Position numbers and translations under genes: made by a program
Notes under the pieces: model-generated
Told to the model about the DNA's origin: nothing
Database searches by the model: none
Seen by the model: the letters and a program-made list of their open reading frames with translations, nothing else
DNA from: Micropterix aruncella
Taxonomy: Eukaryota; Arthropoda; Insecta; Lepidoptera; Micropterigidae
NCBI GenBank assembly: GCA_944548615.1
Contig: OX155951.1
Location: 18,696,789-18,760,788 of the forward strand
DNA length: 64,000 nt
Direction: 5' to 3'
Shown: positions 25,092 through 36,575 of the stretch, piece by piece
Position numbering within the stretch: position 1 is the stretch's first letter
How the letters are laid out: each line of letters opens with the position of its first letter

Positions 25092-25570
25092 ATGATTGAA
25101 TACCTTGATCATGGAGCTACTATAACGGGAGATGTATACGCTGAACAAATTAAAAAATTACGAAACGAAATACGGGAAAAACGAAGAGGTAAACTCGCTG
25201 AACTCGGTAAAATGGTTTATTTCTCATCAATATAACGCTCCAGCGCACAAGTATAGTGTTACGATGACTATTATTAAAGAAACTGTCTTTGAAATCCTAG
25301 AACATCGTCCTAGATCATAGTACTAGAAGTACTAGAACATCGTACCAGATGTTCGCTAAGTACACCGGACCGTGCACTTAGTGATTTTGAGCCATTTCTG
25401 ATATCAAAGGAACATCTGAGAGGTCGAACATTTTAAGATCATGACGAGGTGGTAGCCGCAGTGCGGGATTTTTCAGGAGACCAGGATGAAGAGTTATTTC
25501 TAGAAAGAAGATATATTAAGTGTATAAACCTAAAAGGTAACTATGTCGAAAAATCAAAAAACATTCAATA
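25092..25570 (+). pseudogene. mariner/maT-type transposase relic, C-terminal half
   Basis: Frames in order: MIEYLDHGATITGDVYAEQI and KKLRNEIREKRRGKLAEL; shift; YNAPAHKYSVTMTIIKETVF then EILEH; a short local duplication of the EILEHR segment (25300-25345); shift; FLISKEHLRGRTF, DHDEVVAAVRDFSGDQDEE, KCINLKGNYVEKSKN. This is the second half of a Tc1/mariner transposase with its NAPAH catalytic region; the preceding Asp is lost (Tyr). Several stops make it inactive. Confidence 0.9.
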
Positions 25571-25689
25571 AAAGTTAACCATACTTATTACCACATTTTA
25601 TTGAACGCCGCAGTATGATGCCACTGTGCAAGTTTCAGCTTGTCATAATCAAAATTCGCCAAGCTGAGCAAGTTTCAGTCCACCGAATT

Positions 25690-26080
25690 GCGAATCGTGT
25701 TGTGAACATGGATGAAAGGGAATTTCGAGTGCTGATCAAACATTATTTTTTTTTCTAAGAAAACAGTTCAGTAAACAAAATCCAAGCTTGTTGAGCATTG
25801 GGGGGAATCGGCTCATTCGATCAGAACGGTGTAGAAGTGGTTTGGGTATTTTCAAAGGGGCCGTATGAGCAGACAGAAGACGGCGAATGTTCCGGAGTGA
25901 TGTCTGACGTACTACACAAGAAATCACGGCGAAAATCCATAAAATGGTTTTAGAATACAGAAGATTAAAAGATGTGGATTGTTCTTGAGATTAAAAAAGT
26001 TCTGTTCCACGATGACAATGCCCCTGCACATTCGTCTGAAATGAAAAATAATTCAGTACTTTTGAAATAAATTTACATTT
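25690..26080 (+). pseudogene. mariner relic with internal deletion
   Basis: It begins MDEREFRVLIKHYFFSKKTV, then VEHWGESAHSIRTV and WFGYFQRGRMSRQKT, the N-terminal helix-turn-helix of a mariner. Near 25990 it jumps to VLFHDDNAPAHSSE-type sequence (FHDDNAPAHSS), the catalytic block normally more than 100 codons later. An internal deletion is the simplest reading. It begins about 120 bp beyond the previous relic. Confidence 0.85.
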
Positions 26081-26287
26081 TTTATTTTTGCGCATATTTT
26101 TCGAATTGCCTACGTAACTAACACTAAGTTGGCATTAAGACTGAGTTGATTGCTATTACAAGAAGCAATCACCGGCATGCTCGCACTATGTCAGTCGAAC
26201 CTACGAGCGACTTAATTAGAAGCCTATTCAATTCAATCATCCACGATTCTAGTTGCTATTCTGCTACGACTGGGTAATTGAAAGGAA

Positions 26288-26329
26288 CCCCCTTCTCCCC
26301 CCCCCCCCCCCCCGCCCCCCCACCCCTTC
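26288..26329. repeat. poly-C tract
   Basis: About 40 bases, almost all C on the plus strand, broken by single T, G or A. The complementary G strand could form a G-quadruplex. It stands out in AT-rich sequence. Confidence 0.98.
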
Positions 26330-26564
26330 CGTCGTTACCGCTCGTTGGCCATTTCAAACCAGCTAGTTAGACCAGGAAAAGCGGTCGCTCATTTCCTTTG
26401 TGTCCGCAAAATGGCTTCCTGGCGACGAGTTTGAATAATGCAGCAAATGCAGATCTTGCGAATGCCTTGAATGCACAAGCTGATGCCCATAGATCCTTAT
26501 GGTTTCATTTATTTTTGCTGCGCTCACTCACTACCATAAGAATATTTAAAATTTCGCATTTAGA

Positions 26565-26665
26565 GAAATTCGTTTCCTTATTTGTTGCTACTATTTATTG
26601 TGGCATTTCACAATGGGCGGGCTTATTATCATATGACAATATTTTACAACCAACCCTACTATGAA
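26565..26665 (+). repeat. dispersed repeat family Q, copy 3
   Basis: Contains TTTATTGTGGCATTTCACAA, TTATTATCATATGACAATAT and CCAACCAACCCTACTATGAA. Closest to the inverted copy at 13640-13735. Confidence 0.75.
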
Positions 26666-26860
26666 GTGTCTATAAGTATGTATACTTTAAAGATGTATGT
26701 AAGTGTGTGTCTTGATATTGCATTCAGCCAACAGAATTTAGAATGCAAATCCGTTAATTTTATCCCAACAAAAAATGCTGACCCAGACGAGAATCGAACC
26801 CGGAACCTTACAATTGACAGTTTGCAATATATGTTATAGACACGTAATAATAAAAATAGA
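26666..26860 (-). repeat. possible tRNA-derived SINE fragment
   Basis: The minus strand carries GGGTTCGATTCTCG at 26788-26801, close to the pol III B box (GGTTCGANTCC), followed by CTGGGTCAGC. No clear A box is seen upstream and no cloverleaf was formed by eye, so a true tRNA is unlikely. It adjoins family Q copy 3. Confidence 0.5.
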
Positions 26861-27785
26861 TTATTGTAAAATTTTATGTCACATAAACTTAAAAATAATG
26901 CAACTGACAAGATAACGGGGTAGGTATATATGTAATAAGTTTCTCGACTTCGTTTCTGTCAAGTTCAAGTAGTATATGTAATTATAGTTTTGATTAAATT
27001 TATGTTTATATGTTTTTAGTCCTTCTTGTAATTTAATTTAAAAATCACATAGAAAGCTGAAATGTTATTGCGCCAACGTGGTGTTAATGTTTATCAGCCA
27101 GTTTTATATACAAATGGATTATATGACACTCCATGCGATTGCTGCTCATATCGTGCAGGAATAGCACGAATAGCCTATACACTCCAGCTTAATAACAGAA
27201 AAAGTTGAAAAATATGATATTACTTGTTACTATTAGTAAAAATGGTTTCCTTGGACAGCGAATGTTAACCCCTTGCGCATTGTAAAACCAGTCATTTTTG
27301 CTTAAATTAAGGTTGCTTTCGCACGGCTGGTGACCAAGAATCCACCAGGAGGCGCAGCTTTAATTAAACCCCCGACGGCGCGCCTCGGGCTGCTAAATTA
27401 AATAAAGCGCCATTTGCAACGTAATGATTAACAATTCGTTTTGAATTTTCTGCGGGAAATTTTCATTTTCAACGCCGCGGTTTCAACATGATCTGAATTT
27501 TAAAACAGCCAACACAGGTTTTGGCAATCTGTCGTTTAGCCCAAATATTCCTCACGCGATTCTTCCCTTATAAATGTATTATGGCTGTAGTTACATGATT
27601 ATACAGGTGAGATATTAATTAGTGACATTCGTGTAGTGGGTGAATCAGTACGACAAAGTAAGCAAATTTAAATGTTTTTTTTTTCAAATAAAAACAAGAA
27701 ATATATATTTTTTTAATTTTCGTTTTTATGTCAAATTTTTAAATCTTACCTATTGAAGAACAGTTTGAGGAGCGTTGAGCGCGCT
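26861..27785. other. intron; GC-balanced island at 27300-27500
   Basis: Bases 27310-27500 are non-repetitive and include AGGAGGCGCAGCTTTAATTA and GCGCGCCTCGGG within AT-rich surroundings, with TAATTAA-type sites. It is a candidate for conserved regulatory DNA, unproven. Confidence 0.35.
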
Positions 27786-27865
27786 GCGCTATCTAGCAGT
27801 AGGTATAATATCGCTAATAATTTATAATCAATATTAGGTATATTTTACCTACCGCTAGATAGCGC
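27786..27865. repeat. imperfect hairpin, 26-bp arms
   Basis: Arm 27786-27811 (GCGCTATCTAGCAGTAGGTA then TAATAT) pairs with 27840-27865 at 24 of 26 positions, with a 28-base AT-rich loop. It may be a tiny MITE or a transcribed hairpin. Confidence 0.85.
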
Positions 27866-28123
27866 ACTGTGTTCATTGCTTTTTATAGTGCAATAAGACA
27901 GAAGAAAAATCAAATTAAAAAAAAGAAAAAGGAAGAATAAAAAAAGGGTGTCTTTCAAAAAATCTTATCAAAAGTTGCTCAATTCGTCGCACTGATTCAT
28001 CCACTACAAGGATGTCAATAATTAAAAACTCACCCTGTATATTGTAAGCTAGATTTTTACTTACCTATTATAATATACTACTACTATTTCTTTATGTCTA
28101 TTTTATGAATCAATCTTCAATCA

Positions 28124-28144
28124 GCCCCACTAGTTGGGACGCCA
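28124..28144 (-). other. possible LTR-retrotransposon primer binding site
   Basis: The minus strand reads TGGCGTCCCAAC then TAGTGGGGC. This resembles the tRNA-Lys primer site TGGCGCCCAACGTGGGGC with small changes, just after TCTACA, which could be an LTR end. No gag or pol and no second LTR was found, so this is weak. Confidence 0.35.
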
Positions 28145-31100
28145 TATGTAGAGTTGATTTTTTTACTACTACTTCTCACTTCTATTTCTATCTGTGAGTT
28201 ATGATTTATATGTCATTTGCAAAGAAGATTTTTACTATATTTATTTCAACATGTTACCACCATACAGCGACAGTGATAATATTACCTTCCAGTGGGATAG
28301 GCTTCCAATACCTTGCCTAATAATTTCCCTCTTTTTATATACTTCCTCAATGAAACAAATCTTCTCCAATTAATAATCCATATATTAATCAAAATGCATA
28401 TATTAACAATTAAAATTATAAATTCTTCTATTTTAGTCTAAGTACTACTATTGTGAATTATATTTATTATAATGAGCGCCTAATTCACCACAAAATATTT
28501 ACAATTTATTCTTTGAGTTATTTTCGATCGATTATTTGTCGATGACAACAATGGCTGCGTTCAGTCGATTGTTAATAAAATAATATTAATATTGATAATG
28601 CATGAGTTTAAATCTCCGTCGTGAAATTCGACAATTAGATTCTAATCCTTTATTTATTTAAATGTGTTCAATGTCAATTTATATTGAAACATGAATCGTA
28701 ATGTTTACATACAACAATAAAATTACTTATAAACTAACACACTGTCAACTAGTCGATGGCGTTCCAGTGATATAATGAATTTAAATGACCGCAGTCGCTA
28801 ATGCCCGATATAAACTACGACCTGGTTACCATTCAGTCCACTGAATGTCCATATGGTTTTCGTTCTATTATTTCTATTAATACTATTCCCTCCCCGTTAT
28901 CCTTGAAACCCCATCGACCAGTCAAAACAAAAAAACCTTAATATAATCTACAATTTTCCTTATCTTTAATCTTATTCTAACATTCAGTATAATTCGAATG
29001 TTTCCTTAACTAGTTTCCAAATTAAAAGCACATTATATAATGGCTGGTGTCTGAATCAACGGAGTTAGCAAAGGCTAACTCTCTTCCAAATTAAATAATA
29101 GTCTGACTAGAGGTTTACCTCGTAAAACTATCAACGACTATTCATATCAATCGATGTTAAATGCCTCATTTTTAGTTAACGTGCAAATATGTAGAAATCA
29201 CGCATTTACGTTACTACTACTTATCATTTCTAATAATTTCCAACAAACCTCCAAAACTCTAATATTTATAACCCCAAAAAATATACAACAATGACAATAT
29301 TGGTTGCTAGCTTCGGCCCAAATAATTAAATAACGCCAGCTTCGGCAAAATAAACTTACATATTTTTAGTACATCTTTGCCGACAATGACTCTCGGCTAT
29401 ACTTCCCCGTATTTACAGCTGCATTCACATTATGCACTTATAACTAATGTCAATTTCTTCGATGCGTGTCGCCTTTCTAGAAATCTGCCATCACCAAGAA
29501 GAATGTCTCTTTAGAAACCTCAACCGCTTCGCTATCTTACTGCAATTTCAAGCCGTTACTGCATTCTCATCAATGTTTTTCCCTTGTTTCGACGCTAATT
29601 TATACACCTCCGAAGGACGTTCGCAATGTTGTGATCTCAATCTGACGTTTCAGTTTGATTCGCCCGCCATCTTTGATATAATTTTCGTATTTCAACCCGA
29701 CGAATCTCGTACTTCTATTTTATTTAAAATGTTGGATTTTTACATGCCAACTCGCGTAGCTCTCTCGATTCACATTTTTAGCACTGGATTTTCAATTATT
29801 TGTTCGTTTTTAGTGTCTTTGTAAAAAAGCGCCTCAATGACGAGTGCGATAAAGCGTTTCTGTGATATACGATCTGCACACTTTATACGAATTTAAATGA
29901 ACTGGGCACTAAGATGCTTCACAGCATCTCAGTGCCCTTATTTTAAACTGTTTATTCTCACATCTGAGCCCCAAGATATACTTTTCTTTCCCAAACTTTC
30001 GCAGCTTTTGTGCGTGCAACTAAAATTTCTTAATGGATGCCGGAAGCAACACGTCCATCCCTTTTATAACACCCTTATCGATATGACCTTTTTTTAATAA
30101 TTTAACCCACAACTATTGACTAATCAATCACAAAACGATCTGATTTATCTATTTTTTCGTTAAATAACGCTCTGCCACATTGGTAACAAGAGAATTTCTT
30201 AACGATAATTCGTGCTTCTAATTCTATATATGATTTTAAGTATTTATTTTACGTATTATGAGAAATTGATGTTTCATATTCGGCGGGAAATCATCATACT
30301 TTGACTTAACCTTGCCGCCTTTCTTGCGCGTCGTTTCCGCTTTCACATTTGAAAGCGAAATAATATAACTATTTTATTTCAATTTTATTTATTGATAGTA
30401 TTTTTATCTAGTAATTCCTCTATTTTAATTAAGTGTTTCTAAATTTCCTCATTTTAACTATTAAATTTTATTTTGACTGGCAATTATTTGGTGAAAAATT
30501 CTTTGGACATCATCGATTCGGCTTTCTTCCATCGATGTCGATTATGTTTTCCAATTTCTCTTAATAATAAATTAAATGTTCTTCAAATGACTTTATCAAT
30601 ATTGCTATTAATTCTCCCATAATTCCTACTATTTAATGAACCCCTTTTTATATTTCTTTGAAAAACCAATCGGTCGACTTTTTTTAAGACCATAAACATG
30701 CTTCTATTGTCTATTTGTCAATTATTGATATTTACGTCGATTTTTCGTAAAAATCTCAAAATATGCTAATTTCTTGCCAAATATTCCTGATTGTCTATAT
30801 TTAAACCCCTAATGATGTCCTTAACTCTCAAAAACTACTCAAACCCTTTTATTTATGTGACTCTGGCACTGCGCTCTATAGTTTAGCAACGGCCCTTCTT
30901 TCATCTGTCAGTTTAGTTCCTAATTAAATCGCTAGATGTCACTATGATCTTTTTAAAGTACACTTTAATTTTAAAAATTCGATTAATCTATTTCCGGTTA
31001 GCTTAGAGCTGCTAAGCGATCATGTGATGATTTTCAGATCATTACAATATGTAAGGACAAAAAGTTTTTTAAATCTTTTAAATAGCTTTTTTGACGTTAA

Positions 31101-31640
31101 TACTACGTTCAGGCCAGATACGTGACACTTAAAAAATCTTGATATAATGTTTTCATGATGATATAATACCATAAAATAATCTAAAAGTCCGCTAAAGACG
31201 ACTTAAGTAATATTCTAATCGGCGCATAGTTGAGTTTCATTTAAATATTAAGCCGCAATTCAATATAGCTATAATTTTTAACTCAGCTACTCTACTGGTT
31301 TTAGTCTCAAAATATTGCTTCCGATTTTACTTACGAGATTACAGTAGGTAATCAATTTTATAAAGGGAACGTCTATTTATATTACTATAAATTAAGATAA
31401 AATTGAGAATGTCGGTTAAATACGAGCAAAAGCCAACCTGAAATATAGAAGGCGAGTAGCATCAGAAAGAGAGACTCAGTAGGTATCTAAAAGTATACAT
31501 ACCATTATCAGTAGCTAAGAGCAGGTGCAGGGCATGTCAAAATGCGAACGTCTGCGGTTAAGACAAGTACGGCGCAGGCCACGAAAGTGGGTCACACCTG
31601 ATTTCTTTTATGAATAAAATTATTCGTAACAAATTGAGTG
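28145..31640. other. pyrimidine-skewed, gene-free segment
   Basis: The plus strand is noticeably rich in T and C here (about 28.1-31.0 kb), unlike neighbouring intron. A 125-codon frame at 29447-29824 and a 66-codon frame at 29897-30097 are not recognisable. A strong short hairpin lies at 29904-29937. If the primer-site reading at 28124 is right, part of this may be an old LTR on the minus strand. Confidence 0.4.
29904..29937. repeat. short strong hairpin
   Basis: GGGCACTAAGATGCT and AGCATCTCAGTGCCC pair at 14 of 15 positions around a 4-base loop. Confidence 0.9.
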
Positions 31641-31642
31641 CG

Positions 31643-31731
31643 ATTGTGTAATGCAAATCAAGCGTTTTGTGATATTTTCCTTTCATGATTATGTGAATAT
31701 ATCACAAAACGCTTGGTTTGCATAACAGAAT
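31643..31731. ncRNA. candidate microRNA-like hairpin
   Basis: Arm 31651-31675 (ATGCAAATCAAGCGTTTTGT then GATAT) pairs with 31699-31723 at 24 of 25 positions, with a 23-base loop. Pairing continues outward for about seven more bases with two mismatches. The total of about 89 nt is the size of an insect pre-miRNA. It may equally be a foldback transposon remnant; expression is unknown. Confidence 0.45.
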
Positions 31732-32289
31732 AATTCCCATTAAATTTATAACGCATTCATGTCAGTCCGTGGATCGAACATTCCGACACAGTCACCCCTA
31801 TTTATTTTTTCATGTCGTTATTCCTGTAAATGTACAGCGTTACAAAATAGATACAAATTATAAGACCAATTATCACTGGGAATGGATAACGCACAGGTGG
31901 ACAGGGCGATAAGGAAACCCACATAAAGATTAACAAGTTACTGCCTGATACTCGCCAGGGATAGATAACTCGAGGAAGAGAGTGGGCCTGCTCACTATAC
32001 ACTGCTGACTCAACAAGCATATGCACATGCTGAGAATAGTCGTCGACTCCTTGTGTAGGGGTTGAGGTGAAGGTAATGATTCTGCGAGTCAGTCGACGAG
32101 TCTTATCCAAGACCCTTGTCTTATCTAAGGCATTTAGCATGGCTTAACTTGATCAAGGCCTATCGACCCGACTTTCTGAATATGGAATCGCAGGGCTAAT
32201 TCCCTGCGGCAGGTATCAAGTGAGGCGCCCGATGGTACAGGCTCGTTATGGTGTTCATTCGAACCGCTGCGCTGCGATACCCGCGCTAG

Positions 32290-33520
32290 CAGTCCGAGTG
32301 TTTGGGTACGAGCTCACGGATGTGCTCGTGCGGCGAGGTGTCGGTCCTTCGGTACATGGTGCGCGCTAGGCGCTTCACGTATTTCTCCACGGACTCTGTT
32401 TCGCTGAAGTCGCGTTCTAGAGTCTCGTTTCGGAAGTATCATGGGACTCCCGATACTTTCCTCAGCCCGACGTTCAGCCAGAAGTTGGATGTTCCTCCGC
32501 TGAGCTGCTGAGATCATGTGGTACCAGGCCTATGCAACGTACGTGAGCTTCGTCCTCACGTACAACTTCAGCCGTGTCTTCGCCGGGGTCGCGGTCGAAC
32601 TGAGCATCGGCAGCATCGGCAGCAGCGCATGGAAGGCGGCTTTCGACGCGGAGATAGTGACGTTTGCGTGGTGCACTATGTTGAGACGACGTTCGATGTG
32701 CACCACGAGGTACTTGACTCTGTTCTTCCATGGAACTGGGATGCCACCAAGTAGGCTAGGCTTCACCGGGTAGGCTTTGATTGAGCTAGTGATGATCACC
32801 TCGGACTTTACCGCATTGACGACGATCCGCCACTTCTTCAGCTATTCTGGCAAAAGGTATATTTCTGCTGCAGTTTCTTGGTCGCGAGTTTGATGTTTAT
32901 TGAAGGTGCCATACGTATCGCATCGCCTGGACGAGCGCCAGCTCCATGCTGGCGCTAAGCAGTACGTCGTTGGTGAAAACACCGTAGGTAGATCACTGGC
33001 GACAGGCAGCTTTCCTGCGGGACTCCTGCCGCAATGAGGCGCATTGTTGACTGCTCGACCTACACTGCGACAAAAAACCCTCTTCCGGAGAGGAGTTAGG
33101 CCGCCAAGTTTTGGAGTAGGCGCGGTGTTGTACTCAAGGTAGCCAGCTTATAGCGGAGGCTCTAGTGCTAGACACGGTCGAACGCCTTTTCTACATTGAG
33201 GTAGATGGCTGCCGTGTGCAAGTGTTTGTTGTAAGTTTTCGTCAGGCGGTGGACTACCCGCATTAGTTGCAGGGTAGTTAAGTGGCCCGAGCGAAATCCA
33301 TATTGCTCGATGCGCGCGGCGATGTGCGGCGTCAGTCATGTCAACACGTATCGCTCGAAGGCCTTCGCAAGAGTAGGCAGCAATGAAATCGGGCGGTAGT
33401 TACCTGGTTGCGCCAGGTCTTGCGAGGTTTCTGTATCAGAATCGCCTTTGGCGTCTTCCACTTCTCTAACAAGGGACCGAGTCGAATACACGAGTTGAGC
33501 AATCCTGCGAAGACCGAAAG
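32290..33520 (-). pseudogene. LINE reverse transcriptase relic (jockey-type)
   Basis: Minus-strand frames in order: LGPLLEKWKTPKAILIQKP; QPGNYRPISLLPTLAKAFER; RIEQYGFRSGHLTTLQLMRV; AAIYLNVEKAFDRV (the catalytic D of motif A is N here); GVPQESCLSP (motif B, G changed to E); GIPVPWKNRVKYLVVHIERR; LYVRTKLTYVAYAWYH; ISAAQRRNIQLLAERRAEES. This is the standard order for a jockey-like polymerase and thumb. Stops and shifts throughout; the polymerase core is dead. Lies in the intron just left of the exon at 34077. Confidence 0.9.
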
Positions 33521-34076
33521 CTAGCGAAAAATATGATGGCTTATATGGCTGATGTGTGGCCGTCGTCAGTGGTGGATCCTGTGACTGGTCTCCCAGGTAT
33601 GCTGGTTGTAGGATCTTTAATATAGACCAGCTCCCTAATATTTACATAGGTGGTAGAAAGCCACAATGGCCCTAAATTAGGCCCAAGTGCAAGTGGTCTT
33701 ATCATCGGCTATCCCATAATTTCAGCTTCATCATCCGATCTCATTGTTTTCTTCGTATTTGTAATGTTAGATTGTTTTCAAAGCACTCTGTTTGAAGCGG
33801 AGTTAAGTGTACTGGAAAACGGACGGTAGTAAATTTTGTATACTCACGAAACGTCCGCTGTTTTATTACCAGTTTGGATTTACGATCCCTTATTTCACAT
33901 CACGCAATCCTATGCAATATAATACTAGCACAACAAATCTCTTGTGAGCTGCTTCAAAGGCATTAGATCACTTTTAAATATAATGCGGATAAGTGATAAA
34001 GAAAATAATACAATGAAAAAATTTGGGCGTTAAAGCCATCGGAAAAAGATATATCCTAATTTTCAAATTAACTCAC

Positions 34077-34204
34077 TTGATCGCTTTAACCATGGAAAGT
34101 CCCATGTGGACGCAAAGCACAGCGTGCTCAGGCCGTTCTACCGGTGCACCACTGATGCAGTAATAACAATCGCCCAATATCTTGATTCGAAGCTGTTGGT
34201 ATTT
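34077..34204 (-). CDS. adenylate cyclase C1a, exon with GDCYYC catalytic segment
   Basis: This 128-bp exon starts [16 protein letters not shown] after a TTTCAG acceptor and ends two bases into the Lys codon of MVKAIK before a GTGAGT donor. The D of GDCYYC is the second metal-binding aspartate of the C1a site and is intact. The middle, [14 protein letters not shown], is the helix-loop that follows in all membrane cyclases. Its phase-0 start matches the end of the exon 17 kb away, and its phase-2 end matches the next exon 21 kb away. No stop or frame break is present. Confidence 0.96.
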
Positions 34205-35480
34205 CTGAAACAAAGAAGAATATGTTATACAGAATGTTGTCTTATACATAAAACCACTTGATTAGAATAACATCTCAGATAGTGATACGATTCTAGTCTA
34301 TATTGAAGGCGGTGTCATTTTCTCTCTTGTGAATTGAGGCTGCAAAATATAAATTTAATGTCAATTCCATTGAGTATAGAAATATTATCCCAAGCGTAAC
34401 TTTTATATTTTTGTCTTGATTTGGAGATTTATATCAACTTAAATACGAAATCGTTCGACCGCACTACATTCATGTTTAGAAACCCAGTGCACCAACGTCC
34501 TCGCCGGTAAATAGTTTTTGCGCTACTGATCGTTTCGCTTTAAGCCCGGTTAGCTGCCGGGTGCAGATACATAACATGACGAGGAACATGTGTAATGTAG
34601 CAGAAAGGTTGCGCAGTCTCATTGTTGCGAGACAAAGCTGCGCAACAAATACTTAACAACGAATAATACAGCTTTTAAGTCTTTCAAGGACCTAAATATA
34701 TACATTGAACAGTTTCTCTTATCGCGGGATAAAACAAATAAACAAATTTTCAACGGTTTTTATAGGATTTGAAGATTGAACAAATTTCTACCGTAAAACA
34801 AAAAGTATATATTGCCCAAAGATTATTGTAACTTTTGCTGGATTATGCCGACGTCGATTACCTAAATGTTAACGAAATAAGAAAAATAAATTGTAATAAC
34901 TTCAGAATGTATGCAAAGGATACGCATTTGGCCTCAGTAAATATGATAATGTTTCCTCGTTCCGTAATCGACTACAATGGCTTCGTATTAGGCAGCACAG
35001 AAATGTGCTTCAAGTCAGGATCAGATCTATCTATACCATGGCATCATCCCATGGTATATTCTTATTCCTTCGCAGTTCACGAAGCAATTTGATAAAATCA
35101 GCTCCTAATTACAACAAGAAAAGAATCCACACTCTCTACTTTTCAAAACTGCATGTCATTTTCCAACTAATTGTCTTCCTATTCTATAGTCCCCTTCTCA
35201 TCCCCTTGAAGCATGTGCTTGTTTTGATCTTATATATTTGATTAAATGTTGTTACTGATTCGAGTGTATGTCAGTCAAATTAATTATTCATACAAGAGCT
35301 ATGTCGTTATAAAACAATTACATTTAATAATAATATTAATATAAATTGTTGGCAGTAAGGGTTGTTCCCAGGCAATATTCCCGCCATATGCGCCTAATAT
35401 CAAATGCGTAATGAAATGTAATATTATCTTAATCAATAATGGTAAAATTAATACACTAACTCATGTATCTTGAAGAAATG
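34205..35480. other. intron, no gene supported
   Basis: AT-rich intron upstream of the GDCYYC exon. Frames at 34835-35241 are short and unrecognised. Confidence 0.4.
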
Positions 35481-36000
35481 TAATTTATATATATAAATAC
35501 AACTTTTATCAGTTTTAGATACCTACTATATTGGTTATTATATTATTACCCAATAATGCAATATTTAAGGAACTATATCGCTCGGTATCTACAGCAAAAT
35601 GAAGGATTTCACAATCAGGGTCGTTCACTGACGGACGGAAAAGATTATTCTGTGATTCGGTCGACGATCCTTCTCTAAGACCCGTGACGTCTTCCGCTGG
35701 GCGATTACCCTTTAGCGAGGCTTCACGCGAGCCGGGCCTATTAACCCGGTTTTCTGGGTGTGGCCTAGCAGGTCTGCGCGCCCTACGGCAGGTACCTCTT
35801 GAGGCACCCTGTGGTGTAGGCGCCATGGCAGCTATAATGGGGGCACATTGCCGGTTGGAGGTCGAAGTTAATACTAAGTTTTTTTATTACGTCATACCGG
35901 TAATGGCTTTAAGTAGTATAGTTTGTACTATAACCTCATTTTTTCTCACTTCGATTATTATAGTACCTAATACGTTTTTTATTATTATTAAATCGTAAAA
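35481..36000. other. intron with a GC-rich segment at 35640-35840
   Basis: The GC-rich part gives a 103-codon minus frame and a 104-codon plus frame. Neither resembles a family; overlapping frames on both strands suggest a composition effect. It may be an element fragment. Confidence 0.35.
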
Positions 36001-36430
36001 TAATAACTTTGTTTCGCTAAAATTTAAATTACATAAGTAACTTACAGCACAACAACCTTATCACTACAGGGGATACCTTACCGTCGGGCATTATCCATTT
36101 CAAGCTCCTCTTTCTTACATTATAATATAGAAATCTGTTACGGGCATAGAAATATCAATTTCATTATCCCTCTCAGAAAGAGTTGACTGAAAGGTCAGTC
36201 AAATGGCGGGACATAAAACGTCCATCTAACAAATAGGGAATTCAGAGGGAAAATTCTCCTAAGCAATACGTAACAAAAAGGCAGCTTTTCGAAGGTCTAC
36301 ACAAAGGAATTTCAAGCACTTCATGTTCTTTTCCACGTGAATCGTGGTATGTATATAATCCTTTCATAGACAGTTTCAAGCTGTTACGGTATTTTGAGTC
36401 GAAAAAGGGAGATATTTCTAGATACGCAGA

Positions 36431-36575
36431 TATGGATTGCTATGATGAATTGCTGATGATATGCTATGAATTGATATGATATGCTATAAGATGTTATAAT
36501 GTGCTATGAATTGATATGATATGCTATGAATTGCTAAGCTGATGAATTGCTATGATATGAATCGCTGATAAATAT
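36431..36575. repeat. degenerate minisatellite, ATGCTATGAATTGATATGAT core
   Basis: Repeated ATGCTATGAATTG and GATATGAT blocks in irregular order over about 145 bases. Confidence 0.85.

Noticed and set aside
26770..26850. tRNA gene
   Set aside because: Only a B-box-like block is present; no A box, anticodon stem or acceptor stem could be formed.
29447..29824. 125-codon frame as a gene
   Set aside because: No family resemblance, no splice context, and it lies in strongly T/C-skewed sequence that produces hydrophobic frames by chance.
35515..35998. Overlapping 103- and 104-codon frames
   Set aside because: Opposite-strand overlap in a GC-rich patch with no recognised domain.
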